In this document: piece by piece, positions 1 through 7,809 of the stretch
Numbering within the stretch: position 1 is the stretch's first letter
Layout: each line of letters begins with the position of its first letter
Source of the DNA: Bordetella parapertussis
Lineage (GTDB): Bacteria > Pseudomonadota > Gammaproteobacteria > Burkholderiales > Burkholderiaceae_C
DNA: 9,499 nucleotides
Direction: 5' to 3'
NCBI GenBank assembly: GCA_945900685.1
Contig: CAMDJS010000075.1
Coordinates: forward strand, 1 to 9,499
Program-made: the position numbers and the translations under genes
The notes under the pieces: model-generated
Database searches by the model: none
The model's input: only the letters and a program-made list of their open reading frames with translations
What the model was told of the DNA's origin: nothing

Positions 1-2390
1 AGATCCCCGGCTACTACCTGAAGATCACCGATTACGCCCAGGAACTGCTTGACCATGTGCAAATCGGCAACCCCAAAGCCACGTTGAACGGTTGGCCGGA
101 CAAAGTGCGTTTGATGCAGGAAAACTGGATTGGTAAATCCGAGGGTGTGCGTTTTGCGTTCACGCACGACATCCGGGATGCAAGCGGTCAATTGATACAA
201 GACGGCCGCATGTATGTGTTCACCACGCGTGCCGACACCATCATGGGCGTGACGTTTTGTGCGGTCGCGCCCGAGCACCCGCTGGCATTGCATGCTGGCG
301 TTGGCAATCCCAAACTGGCGGCGTTCATTGAGGAATGCAAAGCGGGAGGCACGACCGAGGCCGAGTTGGCTTTGAAGGACAAGGTCGGCCGGGACACCGG
401 TTTGAAAGTGACGCATCCTTTGACCGGCGAACAAGTGGCTTTGTGGATCGGTAACTATGTGTTGATGAGCTATGGCGACGGCGCGGTCATGGGTGTGCCG
501 GCGCATGATGAGCGGGACTTTGCGTTTGCTTTGAAGTACGGGTTGAGGATCAAGCAGGTGGTCGGACTGGCCGGTAGTGCTGCCGCTGCGGTGACTGCCC
601 CCGGCTCGTCGGTCGCAGGCTCCGACTCCTCGCCAAAGGCAGTCCCCGCACCGGCGCAGGCTTCTGCGACATCAGGCTCCCCCGACCTCTCAACGAAAGC
701 AGTCTCCGCATCTGGCATTTCCGTCTCCAAAGCGACAGCGGGTACGCCGGGTGACGATTTTGGCTTGCCGCATGAGGTGCCCGGCGTATCCGCTGGCGCT
801 CATAAAGTGAAGGCTGTAGAGTCGTTCGATAACCAATTTTGGCAAGACTGGTACGCCACCAAGGACGGCGTGTGTGTCCACTCCGGCTTGCTTGATGGTT
901 TGCGTTTCAAAGACGCTGTCAACAAAGTGGCCGAACTGCTGTCCGCCAAAAACCTGGGCGAGAAAAAAATCACCTGGCGTTTGCGCGACTGGGGCGTGAG
1001 CCGCCAGCGCTATTGGGGCACACCGATTCCCATCATCCATTGCGATGAACACGGCGCCGTACCCGTGCCGGAAAAAGACCTGCCGGTGGTGTTGCCGCAA
1101 GACTGCATCCCGGATGGCTCGGGCAACCCCTTACACAAGCACGAAGGTTTCCACCAAGGCGTGGTGTGTCCGACCTGCGGCAAACCAGCGCGGCGAGAAA
1201 CCGACACCATGGACACGTTTGTCGATTCGAGTTGGTATTACATGCGCTATTGCGACCCAACGAATGCCGACAAGATGGTGGCCGACGGCACCGACTATTG
1301 GATGCGCCAAGAGGGCGTGGCCACTGGCGGCAGCGGCATGGACCAGTACATCGGCGGCATTGAGCACGCGATTTTGCATTTGCTGTACGCGCGTTTTTGG
1401 ACCAAGGTGATGCGTGATTTGGGTTTGGTGAAGGTGGACGAACCGTTCACCAAACTGCTGACCCAAGGCATGGTGCTCAACCATATTTACTTGCGCAAAG
1501 GCGAGAAGGGCGGTGTCGAGTATTTCTGGCCGCACGAGGTGCAAGACCAGCATGACACCAGTGGCAAAGTGATTGGCGCAGTGCTGAAAGAAGCCAAAGG
1601 CCAGTTGCCCGCCGGTACACCCATCGTCTATGAAGGCGTGGGTACCATGAGCAAAAGCAAAAACAATGGTGTGGACCCGCAAGACCTGATCGAGCGCTAC
1701 GGCGCTGACACGGCGCGCCTGTACACCATGTTCACCGCGCCGCCCGAGGCCACGTTGGAGTGGAACGACTCGGCGGTGGAAGGCAGTTACCGGTTTTTGC
1801 GACGTGTTTGGAATTTTGCGCACAAGCACCGCGCTGCTCTCACCCAAGGCATGGCGGTAGACCGCAGCCAATCGGTGGAATTCAGCAAGGCTGCCAAAGC
1901 TTTGCGCCTGGACATTCACAGCGTGCTCAAGCAGGCGAATTACGACTACGAGCGCATGCAATACAACACCGTCGTGTCGGCGGTGATGAAGATGCTTAAC
2001 ACCTTGGAAGACGCGTCATTGAGTGACAACGCCGAAGATGGCGCGGTATTGGCAGAGTGCATGTCCATTTTGCTGCGCGTGCTGTACCCGGTATGCCCTC
2101 ACATTGCTTTTCATCTGTGGCAAGACTTGGGCTTCGAAAAACCCCGTGGCAGTTTGCTGGATGTTGATTGGCCTAAAGTGGACGAAACCGCCTTGCTGCG
2201 CAATGAGATCGAACTCATGCTGCAAGTCAACGGCAAGTTGCGCGGCTCCTTGGTGGTGAGCGCGAGTGCCGACAAAGCGGCCATCGAGCAGGCGGCGTTG
2301 GCCAGCGAAGCATTCCAAAAACAAGCACAAGGTGCAGCGGTGAAAAAAATCATTGTGGTGCCCGGACGTTTGGTTAACCTGGTGATTTGA
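1..2390 (+). CDS. leuS: Leucyl-tRNA synthetase, 5' end missing
   Basis: Class I aminoacyl-tRNA synthetase that charges tRNA-Leu with leucine in the cytoplasm. The frame is already open at base 3, so the N-terminus (with the HIGH motif, about 200 residues) lies outside the window; the GTG at 57 is internal. Visible landmarks are the approach to the editing domain ([11 protein letters not shown]), the editing motif TTRADT (222-239), the editing Asp region AHDERD (501-518), a zinc-type CPTC (1167-1178), [28 protein letters not shown] and the catalytic loop MSKSK (1647-1661). The C-terminus VNGKLRG...[10 protein letters not shown] is the usual LeuRS end. Two segments are absent from LeuRS sequences as I remember them: about 80 residues at 564-806 and 11 residues at 1305-1337. 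Both keep the frame, and all downstream motifs are intact, so the enzyme is probably functional. The stop overlaps the lptE start by one base. Confidence 0.97.
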   Translation, partial: IPGYYLKITDYAQELLDHVQIGNPKATLNGWPDKVRLMQENWIGKSEGVRFAFTHDIRDASGQLIQDGRMYVFTTRADTIMGVTFCAVAPEHPLALHAGVGNPKLAAFIEECKAGGTTEAELALKDKVGRDTGLKVTHPLTGEQVALWIGNYVLMSYGDGAVMGVPAHDERDFAFALKYGLRIKQVVGLAGSAAAAVTAPGSSVAGSDSSPKAVPAPAQASATSGSPDLSTKAVSASGISVSKATAGTPGDDFGLPHEVPGVSAGAHKVKAVESFDNQFWQDWYATKDGVCVHSGLLDGLRFKDAVNKVAELLSAKNLGEKKITWRLRDWGVSRQRYWGTPIPIIHCDEHGAVPVPEKDLPVVLPQDCIPDGSGNPLHKHEGFHQGVVCPTCGKPARRETDTMDTFVDSSWYYMRYCDPTNADKMVADGTDYWMRQEGVATGGSGMDQYIGGIEHAILHLLYARFWTKVMRDLGLVKVDEPFTKLLTQGMVLNHIYLRKGEKGGVEYFWPHEVQDQHDTSGKVIGAVLKEAKGQLPAGTPIVYEGVGTMSKSKNNGVDPQDLIERYGADTARLYTMFTAPPEATLEWNDSAVEGSYRFLRRVWNFAHKHRAALTQGMAVDRSQSVEFSKAAKALRLDIHSVLKQANYDYERMQYNTVVSAVMKMLNTLEDASLSDNAEDGAVLAECMSILLRVLYPVCPHIAFHLWQDLGFEKPRGSLLDVDWPKVDETALLRNEIELMLQVNGKLRGSLVVSASADKAAIEQAALASEAFQKQAQGAAVKKIIVVPGRLVNLVI
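564..806 (+). other. Low-complexity Ala/Ser/Pro insertion inside LeuRS
   Basis: About 81 codons between [10 protein letters not shown] and the conserved region [16 protein letters not shown]. In E. coli LeuRS, as I recall it, this part of the editing domain goes almost directly from YGLNIKPVI to the GVLFNSGEF strand. The segment is dominated by Ala, Ser, Pro, Thr, Gly and Val, lacks aromatic residues apart from one Phe, and looks disordered. It contains a degenerate internal duplication with a period of about 60 bases: bases 616-650 resemble 673-710, giving [11 protein letters not shown] and [13 protein letters not shown]. This suggests growth by imperfect tandem duplication. The reading frame is maintained throughout. 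Confidence 0.75.
616..710 (+). repeat. Degenerate tandem duplication within leuS insertion
   Basis: Two imperfect copies of about 36 bases lie roughly 60 bases apart. Copy one (616-650) starts CAGGCTCCGAC and ends AAAGGCAGTCCCCGCA. Copy two (673-710) starts CAGGCTCCCCCGAC and ends GAAAGCAGTCTCCGCA. The length difference is three bases, so the protein frame is preserved. A weaker third trace (ISVSKA) follows. Found by eye; no alignment score was computed. Confidence 0.55.
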
Positions 2391-2938
2391 TGTCCTCTAC
2401 ACACAATCCTGATCATCCATCGCGCCGCCACTGGTTAGGCCAATGCTTGCGCGCGGGCATGGCGGTCACTGGCTCTGGATTATTGACAGCCTGTGGTTTT
2501 CAGCTGCGAAAGGCTGTTGATTTGCCTTTCAAAAGCATGTACACCAACATAGCGGAGGCTTCGGTGTTTGGTCAATTGCTCAAACGCAATCTCAAAGCCT
2601 TGGGCAATATAGAAATCATCACAGATGTGCGCGAGATTGAACGCGCAGATGTGATTCTCGATATCTTGGAAGAGGCGCAGGAAAAAGTGATTCTCTCCCG
2701 CTCATCTACGGGTACCGTGAGAGAGTTCACCTTGCGTCTGCGTGTGCGCTTCAAACTTCGCACCCGCGATGGGTTTGATTTGATCCCCTCTGCGGAACTC
2801 GTCCAAGAGCGGGAAATCAGTTTTAATGAAACCGCCGCCTTGTCCAAAGAGTCAGAGGAGCAATTGCTCTACCGCGACATGCGATCTGATCTGGTTCAGC
2901 AAATGATTCGCAGACTCTCCGTCGCCCGCTTGCCCTGA
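2390..2938 (+). CDS. lptE: LPS-assembly lipoprotein LptE
   Basis: Outer-membrane lipoprotein that plugs and assembles the LptD barrel, which delivers lipopolysaccharide to the cell surface. The product is 182 residues, normal for the family. It starts at the ATG whose A is the last base of the leuS TGA, pointing to translational coupling; a TTG one codon upstream is less likely. The N-terminus has a basic stretch (residues 11-13, SRR), a hydrophobic segment and the lipobox LTAC with Cys35 as the lipidated residue, followed at once by GFQLR, the hallmark start of mature LptE. The remainder is an alternating hydrophobic/polar beta-rich domain (VILDILEEAQEKVILSRS, FTLRLRVRFKLR). The signal peptide has a twin-arginine-like SRRHWL, which is unusual for a Sec lipoprotein. 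The next gene, holA, follows after 9 bases. Confidence 0.93.
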   Translation: MSSTHNPDHPSRRHWLGQCLRAGMAVTGSGLLTACGFQLRKAVDLPFKSMYTNIAEASVFGQLLKRNLKALGNIEIITDVREIERADVILDILEEAQEKVILSRSSTGTVREFTLRLRVRFKLRTRDGFDLIPSAELVQEREISFNETAALSKESEEQLLYRDMRSDLVQQMIRRLSVARLP

Positions 2939-2947
2939 GCCCTGACC

Positions 2948-4000
2948 ATGCAAATCGCCGCCGCCCGTTTGCCGGAACAGCTCCAAAAAGGTGTGCGCAG
3001 CCTCTACACCTTGCATGGTGACGAGCCTTTGTTGCAACAAGAGATGGCGGACCTCATCCGACAAACCGCGCGCGAGCAAGGTTACACAGAGCGTCAAGTC
3101 TTCACTGTCGCAGGCGCGCATTTTGATTGGGGTGAAGTGCAAGCCGCTGCAGCTTCCATGAGTCTGTTCGCTGACAAACTTATATTAGATCTGCGCATAC
3201 CGACCGGCAAACCAGGCAAAGAAGGCAGCGTTGCTTTGCAGCAATTGGCCGAGAGCGTGGTGGGCAATGATGCGGTCTTGTTGCTGGTGTCCTTGCCCGG
3301 ATTGGACAAAACCAGCAAAAGCAGCGGCTGGTTCTCGGCCTTGGAAGCCAGTGGCGCAACAGTTCAACTCGAACCCGTCAGCCGCGCTGATTTGCCAACT
3401 TGGATTGCGCAACGGCTGGGACAACAACAGCAACGGGTGCTCGAAGGCGAGGAAGGCCAACGCAGCCTGCAGTTTTTTGCCGACCGGGTGGAAGGCAATT
3501 TGCTGGCCGCACACCAAGAAATTCAAAAACTGGGTTTGCTGTATGCGCCGGGTGAATTGAGTTTTGAGCAGATAGAGCGCGCCGTGTTGAATGTGGCCAG
3601 GTACGACGTTTTCAAGTTAGGTGAGGCGGTGTTAGCCGGACAACACTTGCGGGTACAGCGCATGATGGACGGCTTGCAAGCCGAAGGTGTGTCAGAGGTG
3701 TTGGTCAATTACACCTTGTCAGAGGACATCCGCAGCTTAAAGCGGGTCAAGGACGCGGTCGCAGGCGGGCGTGCACTGCCTCAGGTGTTGCGCGAACAAA
3801 GGGTATGGGGACGCAAAGAGCGCTTGTATGAACGCATATTGCCGAACCTGACACCAGCCGCGCTCGACCGTTTATTGCAAAGTGCGCATCATGTGGACGG
3901 CATCGTCAAAGGGATGAAATTGCCCACTTGGCCGACCGACAATTGGCAGGCCGTGTTGCGTTTGGCGCTGATGATGAGCAAGGCTTGCAGCCCGCGCTGA
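2948..4000 (+). CDS. holA: DNA polymerase III subunit delta
   Basis: Delta is the clamp-loader subunit that opens the beta sliding clamp at the replication fork. The 350-residue product matches the usual length of about 340. Family features seen: the N-terminal strand and loop SLYTLHGDEPLLQQEMADLIR (around residues 18-38), the acidic DLRIPTGKPGKEG turn at about 82-94, the central PVSRADLPTWIAQRL segment, and the C-terminal helical collar domain with the motif EGNLLAAHQEIQKL and VARYDVFKLGEAVLAG. Delta lacks a working ATP site, and no Walker A motif is visible. The start at 2948 gives the expected N-terminus, but I see no strong ribosome-binding site; coupling to lptE 9 bases upstream may compensate. 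The pair lptE-holA behind leuS is common in proteobacteria. Confidence 0.94.
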   Translation: MQIAAARLPEQLQKGVRSLYTLHGDEPLLQQEMADLIRQTAREQGYTERQVFTVAGAHFDWGEVQAAAASMSLFADKLILDLRIPTGKPGKEGSVALQQLAESVVGNDAVLLLVSLPGLDKTSKSSGWFSALEASGATVQLEPVSRADLPTWIAQRLGQQQQRVLEGEEGQRSLQFFADRVEGNLLAAHQEIQKLGLLYAPGELSFEQIERAVLNVARYDVFKLGEAVLAGQHLRVQRMMDGLQAEGVSEVLVNYTLSEDIRSLKRVKDAVAGGRALPQVLREQRVWGRKERLYERILPNLTPAALDRLLQSAHHVDGIVKGMKLPTWPTDNWQAVLRLALMMSKACSPR

Positions 4001-4076
4001 ACAGCAGTTGCAGGCGATGTCAGTTCACATCAGCGGCTATTTCTGACACAGGCGTCTTCTCTGCCAAAATCGGCAC

Positions 4077-5357
4077 ATGAACGCACACACCATTCCTGAA
4101 TTGATGCTGGCCTTGGGGCAACAGGCCAAAGCCGCCAGCGCCGTCATGGCCAAAGCAAGCGCCGCCCACAAAAGTGCTGCCTTGCGAGAGCTTGCCCGCT
4201 TGTTGCGCAGCGACACGGAGGCACTGGTCATCGCCAACCAGACCGATTTGCAAAAGGCCAAGGCCAGCGGTCTGGACGGCCCCATGCTGGATCGCCTCAA
4301 ACTCACACCGGCTATTTTGGAAACCTGCGCCGTCGGCTGCGAGCAACTGGCAGTGATGCCCGACATCATCGGCAGTATCAGTGGCATGACGCAACAACCC
4401 AGCGGCATACGCGTGGGTCAAATGCGTGTGCCCATAGGCGTGTTCGGCATGATTTTCGAGAGCCGACCCAACGTCACCATAGAAGCTGCATCGCTGGCCA
4501 TCAAGAGCGGCAACGCGTGTATTTTGCGCGGCGGTTCAGAAGCTTTGGCGTCCAACACGGCGCTGGCGCAACGTGTACAGCAGGCTTTGCACAAGGCCGG
4601 TTTGCCACGCGATGCGGTGCAATTGGTGCCCACCACGGACCGTGAAGCAGTGGGCCAGTTGATCGCCATGCCTGACTACGTGGATGTCATCATTCCGCGC
4701 GGTGGCAAGGGTTTGATTGAGCGCATCAGCCGCGACGCCAAAGTACCGGTCATCAAACATTTGGACGGCAATTGCCACACTTACATCGACGACCCCTGCG
4801 ATCTGGAGATGGCCTTGCGCGTGACCGACAACGCCAAAACGCAAAAGTACAGCCCTTGCAACGCCACTGAAAGTTTGCTGGTGGCGCGCGGTGTGGCGGT
4901 GGCGTTTTTGCCGCGCATCGGCAAAGTGTTTGCTGACAAAGGCGTGGAGATGCGCTGCTGCCCTGAGAGCAAAGCTTTGCTGGCTGGTGTGAGCGGTGCG
5001 GTGTTGAAAGACGCGGTTGAACAAGATTGGTTTGAAGAATATTTAGCGCCCGTCATCAGTATCAAAGTCTTGGATGGTGTGGACGAGGCGATTGCCCACA
5101 TCAACCACTACAGCAGCCACCACACCGACGCCATCCTCACGCTCAACCATGTGAACGGCCAGCGCTTTGTGCGCGAAGTCGATTCAGCCAGCGTGATGAT
5201 CAACGCCAGCACCCGGTTTGCCGACGGCTTCGAATATGGTCTGGGTGCTGAGATTGGTATCTCTACCGACAAGTTCCATGCGCGTGGTCCGGTCGGCATT
5301 GAGGGGCTGACCTCGCTGAAGTTTGTGGTGTTGGGTGAGGGTGAAGTGCGGGGTTGA
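4077..5357 (+). CDS. proA: Gamma-glutamyl phosphate reductase
   Basis: Reduces gamma-glutamyl phosphate to glutamate-5-semialdehyde with NADPH, the second step of proline synthesis from glutamate. The 426-residue product is of normal family length. Visible family segments: [12 protein letters not shown] (near residue 55), the substrate/cofactor region [57 protein letters not shown], and the active-site region [11 protein letters not shown] with the expected nucleophile Cys261 (bases 4857-4859). The C-terminus [21 protein letters not shown] followed by RGPVGIEGL is diagnostic. The 76-bp gap from holA contains only a weak 5-bp inverted repeat (4016-4031) and no clear terminator. The stop is 6 bp from the end of the convergent ATPase gene. 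Confidence 0.97.
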   Translation: MNAHTIPELMLALGQQAKAASAVMAKASAAHKSAALRELARLLRSDTEALVIANQTDLQKAKASGLDGPMLDRLKLTPAILETCAVGCEQLAVMPDIIGSISGMTQQPSGIRVGQMRVPIGVFGMIFESRPNVTIEAASLAIKSGNACILRGGSEALASNTALAQRVQQALHKAGLPRDAVQLVPTTDREAVGQLIAMPDYVDVIIPRGGKGLIERISRDAKVPVIKHLDGNCHTYIDDPCDLEMALRVTDNAKTQKYSPCNATESLLVARGVAVAFLPRIGKVFADKGVEMRCCPESKALLAGVSGAVLKDAVEQDWFEEYLAPVISIKVLDGVDEAIAHINHYSSHHTDAILTLNHVNGQRFVREVDSASVMINASTRFADGFEYGLGAEIGISTDKFHARGPVGIEGLTSLKFVVLGEGEVRG

Positions 5358-5363
5358 AGCGGC

Positions 5364-6533
5364 TCAGTCTTTTTGCAAGACCTGCATCAATTCCCGCAAG
5401 CCAATGGCTTGCGTGCCATGGCGCATTGGAAAACGCTCGGTGCCGGGGTAAACCACAAAGCGCTGGGTAATGCCTAAATCATCGCAAGCCAGGGCAAAGC
5501 CTTTGCTCAAGTGGGGGGTGGTTGAGCGTTTGATTTCAACGGCCATCCAGGGTGTTCCGCCGCGCTCCAAGACCAAGTCAATTTCAGCCCCCGCATGGGT
5601 GCGGTAGGTGTAGGGCGTGACACTGGCTTTGGTGGCCGCCAGCAAGTTGTCGATGCAAAAGCCTTCATAGCTCAAGCCGCACACGGGGTGCCCAGCCACA
5701 TCGTGAGCAGTCTCCAGTCCCAGCAACGCATGAACCAAACCGCTGTCACGCACATACACCTTGGGTGCTTTCACCAAACGCTTGCCAGTGTTGACACTCC
5801 ATGGGCGCAAGCGGCGAACCAATTGCAAGTCCACCAGCAAATCGATATAGCGCTCCAAAGTGGGACTGCTGACACCCAAGCCACTGGCCAAGCGGCTTTG
5901 CTGTAACAAAGCGCCTTGTTGATGGGCCAGCATGGTCCACAACCGGCCCACGGTTTCAGCAGGCAAACGAGGGGCGAACATGGGCACATCGCGCTGCAAG
6001 TAACTTCTCACAAAGTCCTCACGCCACCGCAGGCTGGCGGCCTCATTGGAGGCCAGCAAACTGTCTGGAAAACCGCCGCGCAACCAGAGGGTGTCCAGCG
6101 CTGTCGATTCCCATTCCAAGGCTTGAATTGGCCCCAAATCCACATAGGCCACGCGCCCGGCCAGTGTTTCACTGCTTTGCTGCATCAAGTCCAGCGAGGC
6201 CGAGCCCAACAGTAAAAAATGGCCAAAGCGCTGACCGTCGCGCCGTCGTTCATCAATGATGCCGCGCAAAATGTCAAACAAGCCGGGCATGCGGTGGATC
6301 TCATCCAAAATCACCAGCTTGCTGCCCTGGGTGCGCAAAAAAGCGTCGGCATCGTCTAGACGCAAGCGGTCAGCGGGACGCTCAAGGTCCAGATAAGTGC
6401 TGCCCGCAGGCCAGTGGTCTGCTACTTGCAGGGCCAAGGTGGTTTTGCCTACTTGGCGTGGCCCAAGCAACACCACGGCAGGTGACTCTTGCAGGCGTTG
6501 GGTCAGCGTTGAAAGAAAGTGGCGTTGAATCAT
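5364..6533 (-). CDS. AAA ATPase, AAA_14 plus DUF4143 type
   Basis: A 389-residue P-loop ATPase of the widespread AAA_14/DUF4143 family, whose cellular role is not established. Walker A is GPRQVGKTT (residues 24-32), Walker B is LVILDE (73-78) followed by IHRMP, and GSASLDLM is the usual sensor-like strand. The middle region (LRGGFPDSLL, SYLQRDVP) and a winged-helix-like part (VSSPTLERYIDLLVDLQLVRRL) match the family. The C-terminal DUF4143 region has AEIDLVLERG followed by VEIKRS, which resembles the D...ExK core of restriction-endonuclease folds. I prefer the ATG at 6533 (MIQRHFL, the typical family start) over the upstream ATG at 6557; neither has a good ribosome-binding site. It is alone on this strand, tail to tail with proA with 6 bp between stops, and looks like an accessory insertion. 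Confidence 0.9.
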   Translation of the reverse strand: MIQRHFLSTLTQRLQESPAVVLLGPRQVGKTTLALQVADHWPAGSTYLDLERPADRLRLDDADAFLRTQGSKLVILDEIHRMPGLFDILRGIIDERRRDGQRFGHFLLLGSASLDLMQQSSETLAGRVAYVDLGPIQALEWESTALDTLWLRGGFPDSLLASNEAASLRWREDFVRSYLQRDVPMFAPRLPAETVGRLWTMLAHQQGALLQQSRLASGLGVSSPTLERYIDLLVDLQLVRRLRPWSVNTGKRLVKAPKVYVRDSGLVHALLGLETAHDVAGHPVCGLSYEGFCIDNLLAATKASVTPYTYRTHAGAEIDLVLERGGTPWMAVEIKRSTTPHLSKGFALACDDLGITQRFVVYPGTERFPMRHGTQAIGLRELMQVLQKD

Positions 6534-6534
6534 T

Positions 6535-6569
6535 ATTGAAATTCTAACGCCTAACATTAAAATTTCAAT
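6535..6569. repeat. Perfect 9-bp inverted repeat at ATPase start
   Basis: ATTGAAATT (6535-6543) and AATTTCAAT (6561-6569) are exact reverse complements separated by 17 bp, giving a centre-to-centre distance of 26 bp. The pair sits immediately upstream of the preferred ATPase start and overlaps a possible -10 element. It could be an operator for autoregulation; the AT-rich composition raises the chance of a fortuitous repeat. Confidence 0.5.
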
Positions 6570-6594
6570 GTATTTTTAAATAATTAAATACCAA
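6567..6594 (-). promoter_or_regulatory. Possible sigma-70 promoter for the ATPase gene
   Basis: Read on the - strand, TTGGTA (6594-6589) and TACATT (6572-6567) each match four of six consensus bases with a 16-bp spacer, in the most AT-rich part of the window. Transcription would begin near 6560, leaving a leader of roughly 27 bases before the ATG at 6533 and almost none before the ATG at 6557. That mildly favours the shorter protein. Prediction by eye only. Confidence 0.3.
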
Positions 6595-6597
6595 TGT

Positions 6598-6623
6598 GCT
6601 ACTGACACCCCGTTGTCAGTAGC
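6598..6623. repeat. Perfect 10-bp hairpin/palindrome upstream of VOC gene
   Basis: GCTACTGACA (6598-6607) pairs exactly with TGTCAGTAGC (6614-6623) around the six-base loop CCCCGT. It lies in the region between the divergent ATPase and VOC genes. No T-run follows on the + strand, and on the - strand the AT-rich stretch begins only several bases after the stem, so it is a poor intrinsic terminator. A dyad operator, possibly for the nearby WYL regulator, or a leader-RNA hairpin are both possible. Confidence 0.7.
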
Positions 6624-6645
6624 CCTCAGGCACAGTCCTTTCCTG

Positions 6646-6664
6646 TGCGCAGAAGGTCTGCGCA
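6646..6664. repeat. Perfect 8-bp hairpin just before VOC ribosome-binding site
   Basis: TGCGCAGA (6646-6653) and TCTGCGCA (6657-6664) are exact reverse complements around a three-base AGG loop. The stem ends six bases before the Shine-Dalgarno-like AAGGA of the VOC gene. If transcribed it would form a compact GC-rich hairpin that could affect ribosome loading or mRNA stability. The spacing to the 6598-6623 palindrome is 22 bp. Confidence 0.65.
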
Positions 6665-6670
6665 TATTCA

Positions 6671-6675
6671 AAGGA
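6671..6675 (+). promoter_or_regulatory. Ribosome-binding site that sets the VOC start
   Basis: AAGGA eight bases before the ATG at 6684. An ATG at 6675 overlaps this site, and a GTG at 6645 lies inside the hairpin, so both are less likely starts. The choice also gives the usual short VOC N-terminus. Confidence 0.6.
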
Positions 6676-6683
6676 TGGACAAC

Positions 6684-7061
6684 ATGAAACAAGTGATCGA
6701 TTGGTTTGAGATTCCCGTGAGCGATATGCCGCGCGCCCAAGCGTTTTATGAGGCGGTTTTGCAAACCAGTTTGCACCGAGAAAATTTTGTAGGCCCCAAG
6801 ATGCAAATGGTGGTGTTTAAAGAAGACGGTCAACGAGCCAAAGGTGCTTTGATATCGGGGCACCCCGCATTGCAACCGGGCACCAGCGGCACCTTGGTGT
6901 ATTTTCATGCGGGGGTATCACTCGATGAGGCCCTACAGCGAGTGGTTGCTTCGGGTGGAGAAGTGGCGATGGCTAAAGTCGCTTTGCCAGGTGGCGTGGG
7001 ATTCATGGCGCACATGCTGGATGTGGACGGCAACCGGGTGGGCTTGCATGCTTACGCCTAA
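6684..7061 (+). CDS. VOC-fold (glyoxalase/bleomycin-resistance superfamily) protein
   Basis: A single-domain vicinal-oxygen-chelate protein of 125 residues, the normal size for a protomer that dimerises. The first beta-alpha unit is IDWFEIPVSDMPRAQAFYEAVL, resembling the COG3324-like group (WFEIP..D..RA..FY). The second half has the helix SLDEALQRVVASGGEV and the closing strand MLDVDGNRVGLHA, the usual D.DGN..GL ending. Substrate cannot be inferred: such proteins may be lyases, dioxygenases, drug-binding proteins or isomerase-like enzymes, and I cannot assign the metal ligands with confidence. The gene is divergent from the ATPase, is preceded by two perfect hairpins, and is followed after 43 bp by a YafY-type regulator that may control it. 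The start at 6684 rests on the AAGGA site; a GTG at 6645 would add 13 residues. Confidence 0.88.
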   Translation: MKQVIDWFEIPVSDMPRAQAFYEAVLQTSLHRENFVGPKMQMVVFKEDGQRAKGALISGHPALQPGTSGTLVYFHAGVSLDEALQRVVASGGEVAMAKVALPGGVGFMAHMLDVDGNRVGLHAYA

Positions 7062-7104
7062 AGAACCTAGACTGGGTCCCATTTTTTAAAACACTTACCT
7101 CGCC

Positions 7105-7797
7105 ATGCGCCGCGCAGACCGCCTGTTCCATATCGTCCAACTCATCCGAGGTCGCCGCTTGACCACGGCCCGTTGGCTGGCGCAAAGGCTAGAGGTATCA
7201 GAGCGCACGGTGTATCGCGATGTGGCTGATCTGCAATACCAAGGTGTGCCGATTGAGGGTGAAGCGGGTGTGGGCTACCGTTTGGGCAAAGGTTTTGAGT
7301 TGCCGCCACTCATGTTTACGGTTGAAGAGGCCAGTGCCTTGGTGGCGACCACACGCTTGGCGCAGCAATGGTTGGATCCGGCGTTGGCACAAGCCTCTGA
7401 ATCTGCTTTGTCTCGTGTCATGAGCGTGCTGTCAGTTGCACAACGACAACAAGCGCAGAGTTTGGCGGTGTATGCAACCCCCTTTGGGTTGTCGCAATCC
7501 ATTCGCCGGCGTTTGCAATTGTTTCGAGAGGCGGTGCAACAACGACGCAAAGCGATATTCAAATATGGGGACGCTCGGCATTTGCAGAGTGAACGTTGCG
7601 TTTCACCGCTGGGCTGCTTCTTTTTGGGTGATGGATGGACCTTGGTGGCTTGGTGCGATACACGTGAAGATTTCCGCACTTTCAGAATGGATCGCATCAT
7701 GGATGCTCGATTGACTGACCAAACATTTGACCCAACGCAATCGAAATCATTGCCTGCATACATGCAACGACATGGCATCAAATTAGAAGATCTTTAA
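7105..7797 (+). CDS. YafY-family HTH/WYL transcriptional regulator
   Basis: A 230-residue DNA-binding regulator. Residues about 3-60 form an HTH_11 winged helix: MRRADRLFHIVQLIRG, then LAQRLEVSERTVYRDVADL (recognition helix) and GVPIEGEAGVGYRL (wing), the classic DeoR/YafY signature. The C-terminal part (about 130-205) is a WYL domain with CVSPLGCFFLGDGWTLVAWC followed by TREDFRTFRMDRI; the Tyr of the name-giving Trp-Tyr-Leu triplet is Thr here (WTL), a tolerated variation. WYL domains are thought to bind small ligands or nucleic-acid ligands; the ligand here is unknown. Its TAA is followed directly by the EVE gene region, so the two are probably translated from one mRNA. The VOC gene 43 bp upstream and the palindrome at 6598-6623 are candidate targets. 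The start fits the family although no clear ribosome-binding site precedes it. Confidence 0.92.
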   Translation: MRRADRLFHIVQLIRGRRLTTARWLAQRLEVSERTVYRDVADLQYQGVPIEGEAGVGYRLGKGFELPPLMFTVEEASALVATTRLAQQWLDPALAQASESALSRVMSVLSVAQRQQAQSLAVYATPFGLSQSIRRRLQLFREAVQQRRKAIFKYGDARHLQSERCVSPLGCFFLGDGWTLVAWCDTREDFRTFRMDRIMDARLTDQTFDPTQSKSLPAYMQRHGIKLEDL

Positions 7798-7799
7798 AT

Positions 7800-7803
7800 G
7801 GAG
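7800..7803 (+). promoter_or_regulatory. Ribosome-binding site that sets the EVE start
   Basis: GGAG six bases before the ATG at 7810. The alternative ATG at 7798 abuts the regulator stop and overlaps this site, so the downstream start, which also gives the family-typical MNHWIGVVS, is preferred. Confidence 0.55.
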
Positions 7804-7809
7804 TCGGAG

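Noticed and set aside
1131..1961. Long - strand ORF of 276 codons inside leuS
   Set aside because: It is antisense to conserved LeuRS motifs; the His/Val-rich product is typical of a shadow frame in a GC-rich gene.
4016..4031. Inverted repeat GATGT...ACATC between holA and proA
   Set aside because: Only 5 bp with no T-run; too weak to call a terminator or operator.
4536..5024. - strand ORF of 162 codons inside proA
   Set aside because: It overlaps strongly conserved proA sequence, including the active-site Cys, and shows no protein-like features.
7062..7104. TGGGTCCCA followed by a T-run after the VOC gene
   Set aside because: The dyad has only four paired bases with a one-base centre, so it cannot form a terminator stem; no convincing promoter is seen either.
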